DNA from: Pseudobacteriovorax sp.
GTDB lineage: Bacteria; Bdellovibrionota_B; Oligoflexia; Oligoflexales; Oligoflexaceae
NCBI GenBank assembly: GCA_013215145.1
Contig: JABSRP010000018.1
Location: 1 to 64,000, forward strand
DNA length: 64,000 bases
Direction: 5' to 3'
Shown here: positions 62,109-64,000 of the stretch, piece by piece
Layout: every line of letters starts with the position of its first letter
How positions within the stretch are numbered: the stretch's first letter is position 1
Program-made: the position numbers and the translations under genes
Notes under the pieces: model-generated
Database searches by the model: none
Seen by the model: the letters and a program-made list of their open reading frames with translations, nothing else
Told to the model about the DNA's origin: nothing

Positions 62109-64000
62109 TTAGTTTTCGTCGATATACAAGTGAAGGGTCATATCCTCGACAGTGTCCTCGAGCAAACGAAACTTATCGTCAAAATCCCTGCTACCAGCGT
62201 CAGTAACACTAGGGATATAAATGCTTAAGTCGAGATTGGGTCGCATATTTGTCAAAGCTGAAGACGCCTGAATCTTGGTTTCTCCCTCGATTCGTAGCCC
62301 TAACAGACTGCTAAGGCAGGCATTATTATTATAGCCATTGAGTGCACACGGACCGTTACTATCGTTATAGGACAGACTGATTCGCTGATTCTGAGCAGCT
62401 ACCCAGTTACGTTCACCAATGATTTCTTCGGCCAACGAACCATACGAAAAGTAATCCACATAAGTTAGATAGGTCTTATCAGATCCATTATCATTTCTAG
62501 TGTATCCCATCAAAGGTGAGTAGCTAATATAAAGATCCGATAGCTTGTCACCATCCGTGATCTCTTGATTCGTCTTTAAGTTAACTTCAAGATTAGCAAC
62601 CGCAATGTTCGGAATGTCAAGACCCTGGCTATTTAGGCAGTTGCCGACATCGACACTGTAATCAATTCGGTAGTAGCCTTGTAAGATAGGCTTGACATCA
62701 TCATTAGCTACATCGTTGTTTAGTCTTTCTTTCACCAACTTAAGGTTATCCGTACACTCTGACGAGGCAGACGAGTAAGACTGACAAGCGACATACTCAT
62801 CGAAGTCAGGATTGATCCGGTTGTTTTCTAACATTAAGGGTACATATACTGTCTCAAGTCTAGGTTTCGTTGCCTCGACAAGTGGACCGCTACCGAACAC
62901 ACCGTTACCAATCTCTTCTAAGGGACCGTTTTCTTCCACAGACACACTATCATTTTTGAAGACATCAAATTGACAGTACCTTAGGGGAGTATTTCCAATT
63001 ACGGCATTTCGTATCTTCTGATTGATAGTACCATCAGTATCAACTTGCTCCAGGATTTCTTTAATTTCGCTGACGATGAGATTCGATTCTGTCTGTACAG
63101 CAAGAGTACATAGATCATTAACCAAAGATACCGGTAATGTTCCGAGCTCTGGGTTCTCATACTCAGGACTACAAATCTCTGTAGGATTAGAAATCGTCAT
63201 ATTCATACTCAAGAGATTCGTTAATGTCTCCCGAATAGACTCTACCCTGCTAATCTCTACCTTGGCAGTATTAGGGCTATGATAGCTTAGAGAGTCCAAG
63301 TAAAGATTGAGGTAGGTATCGATCCCCAACAAATCCGATCGCAAAAATCCTCGATAAAGATCTAGTTTTGACTTAAAAAACGCGATCTCTATACCGTTCA
63401 AGAGTTCTGGAGTCCGGTTCAGCAACCTAATACCACTTAGTACCTCCTGAGCTTTAGTAATCAACTCATCATCAGCCGTAACGATGGCCAAATCCTGAGC
63501 AATGAGTGACTTTTGCGCCTCTAGCTGAGCTTTTTTGTATTTCATTTTTTCACCGGAGACCCAAGCGGTGACATAGCGCCTGAGAATATCCTTAATACTC
63601 GGCGCTAGGGTAACTCCGCCATTCTCAAGCACTTCATTGATCTTATTGGTCGCTACAATCTCTGCATTAGGATTGGCAACAATATCCACAAAGCCCTCAC
63701 CATTAACACCACCAAAAAGCTCTGTGAGAGCCGCATCGGTGACTAGGGCTAATCCCTCAGACAGCTGCACCTCTGCTGAGGAAAGCAAACTCACGCTGAT
63801 CATGAAGTTTTCGTCGAGACGAGTACAGCCCACAACAGGGTCATTATCGATGAAAGCTGTATCCTTATCCTGCCTAAAGATCGAACTATCGGTATATTTA
63901 GTGTGGACTAATCCTGGGATCTCTTTTCCGGCGATAGTACAACTGCTTTGATCACCAACATCAAGTCCCGCCGGATTATCGTTGATAAAAAGCCTTAAGT
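62109..64000 (-). CDS. Large protein upstream of Rhs gene, 5' end outside window
   Basis: At least 630 codons, open to the right edge of the window, so partial at its N-terminus. A GTG at 63833 is not the start, because the frame continues through LRLFINDNPAGLDVGDQSS at the edge. A helical region (about the first 200 residues from 63833) is followed by a beta-rich C-terminal half with Cys pairs. It lies 22 bases upstream of the SpvB/Rhs gene in the same direction, so it is cotranscribed. It could be a secretion or TcA-like partner of that protein, but I recognise no domain. Confidence 0.7.
   Translation of the reverse strand, partial: LRLFINDNPAGLDVGDQSSCTIAGKEIPGLVHTKYTDSSIFRQDKDTAFIDNDPVVGCTRLDENFMISVSLLSSAEVQLSEGLALVTDAALTELFGGVNGEGFVDIVANPNAEIVATNKINEVLENGGVTLAPSIKDILRRYVTAWVSGEKMKYKKAQLEAQKSLIAQDLAIVTADDELITKAQEVLSGIRLLNRTPELLNGIEIAFFKSKLDLYRGFLRSDLLGIDTYLNLYLDSLSYHSPNTAKVEISRVESIRETLTNLLSMNMTISNPTEICSPEYENPELGTLPVSLVNDLCTLAVQTESNLIVSEIKEILEQVDTDGTINQKIRNAVIGNTPLRYCQFDVFKNDSVSVEENGPLEEIGNGVFGSGPLVEATKPRLETVYVPLMLENNRINPDFDEYVACQSYSSASSECTDNLKLVKERLNNDVANDDVKPILQGYYRIDYSVDVGNCLNSQGLDIPNIAVANLEVNLKTNQEITDGDKLSDLYISYSPLMGYTRNDNGSDKTYLTYVDYFSYGSLAEEIIGERNWVAAQNQRISLSYNDSNGPCALNGYNNNACLSSLLGLRIEGETKIQASSALTNMRPNLDLSIYIPSVTDAGSRDFDDKFRLLEDTVEDMTLHLYIDEN

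Noticed and set aside
1..64000. CRISPR array, rRNA operon, insertion sequence or prophage
   Set aside because: No regularly spaced repeats, rRNA signatures, transposase, integrase or phage structural genes were seen on either strand.

Overview
The window reads as chromosomal DNA of a Gram-negative bacterium. Evidence includes many lipobox and Sec signal peptides, outer-membrane beta-barrel proteins, a type IV pilin-like protein, DUF4105 and DUF1615 envelope proteins and 7TMR-DISM sensor kinases. The mix of 7TMR-DISM/CheA-like kinases, abundant lipoproteins and little operon structure would fit a Bdellovibrionota/Oligoflexia-type organism, but that placement is inference. I saw no rRNA, convincing tRNA, CRISPR array, transposase or prophage.

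Layout. 1-5036 is sparse and partly decayed: one hypothetical protein, one small secreted protein, two GNAT acetyltransferases, a 58-aa lipoprotein and remnants. 5037-9314 is a giant soluble PAS-Hpt-HATPase kinase. 9595-16454 holds an M14 carboxypeptidase, a malate synthase-isocitrate lyase fusion and a pseudopilin. 16723-26199 holds an alpha-amylase lipoprotein, DUF4105 and DUF3015-like proteins whose 5' ends overlap head to head, a papain-like lipoprotein gene split by an amber codon, an Acr3 arsenite exporter, a porin and a small MarR operon with tandem palindromic operators. 26563-29365 is a 7TMR-DISM kinase split at a run of ten G. 29366-45296 holds a TPR protein, a DUF1615 lipoprotein, two AraC regulators, a CobT-like protein lacking catalytic glutamates, two MBL-fold proteins, a second intact 7TMR-DISM kinase (38635-41442), a CBS protein and a Tat-type PhoD phosphatase. 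45374-51589 holds an iodotyrosine-deiodinase-like nitroreductase with an upstream palindrome, a beta-barrel protein, lipoproteins, a trypsin-like protease with Cys repeats and two related coiled-coil secreted proteins.

52841-64000 is the most striking region. It has a 1900-aa secreted SpvB/TcB-like Rhs protein preceded by a long gene that runs off the window. Behind it lie a small two-helix membrane protein, an orphan Rhs tip without its own start codon, a second small two-helix membrane protein, a short decayed third Rhs-core fragment and another membrane protein. This is the layout of a polymorphic-toxin locus with displaced tip cassettes and candidate immunity genes. Neither tip resembles a toxin domain I recognise.

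Three kinases (5037, 26563/26969 and 38635) share a PAS-like, Hpt and CheA-type HATPase core joined to different sensors. No receiver-domain protein is visible nearby, so their phosphotransfer partners are probably encoded elsewhere. The MS-ICL fusion would carry out the whole glyoxylate bypass in one polypeptide.
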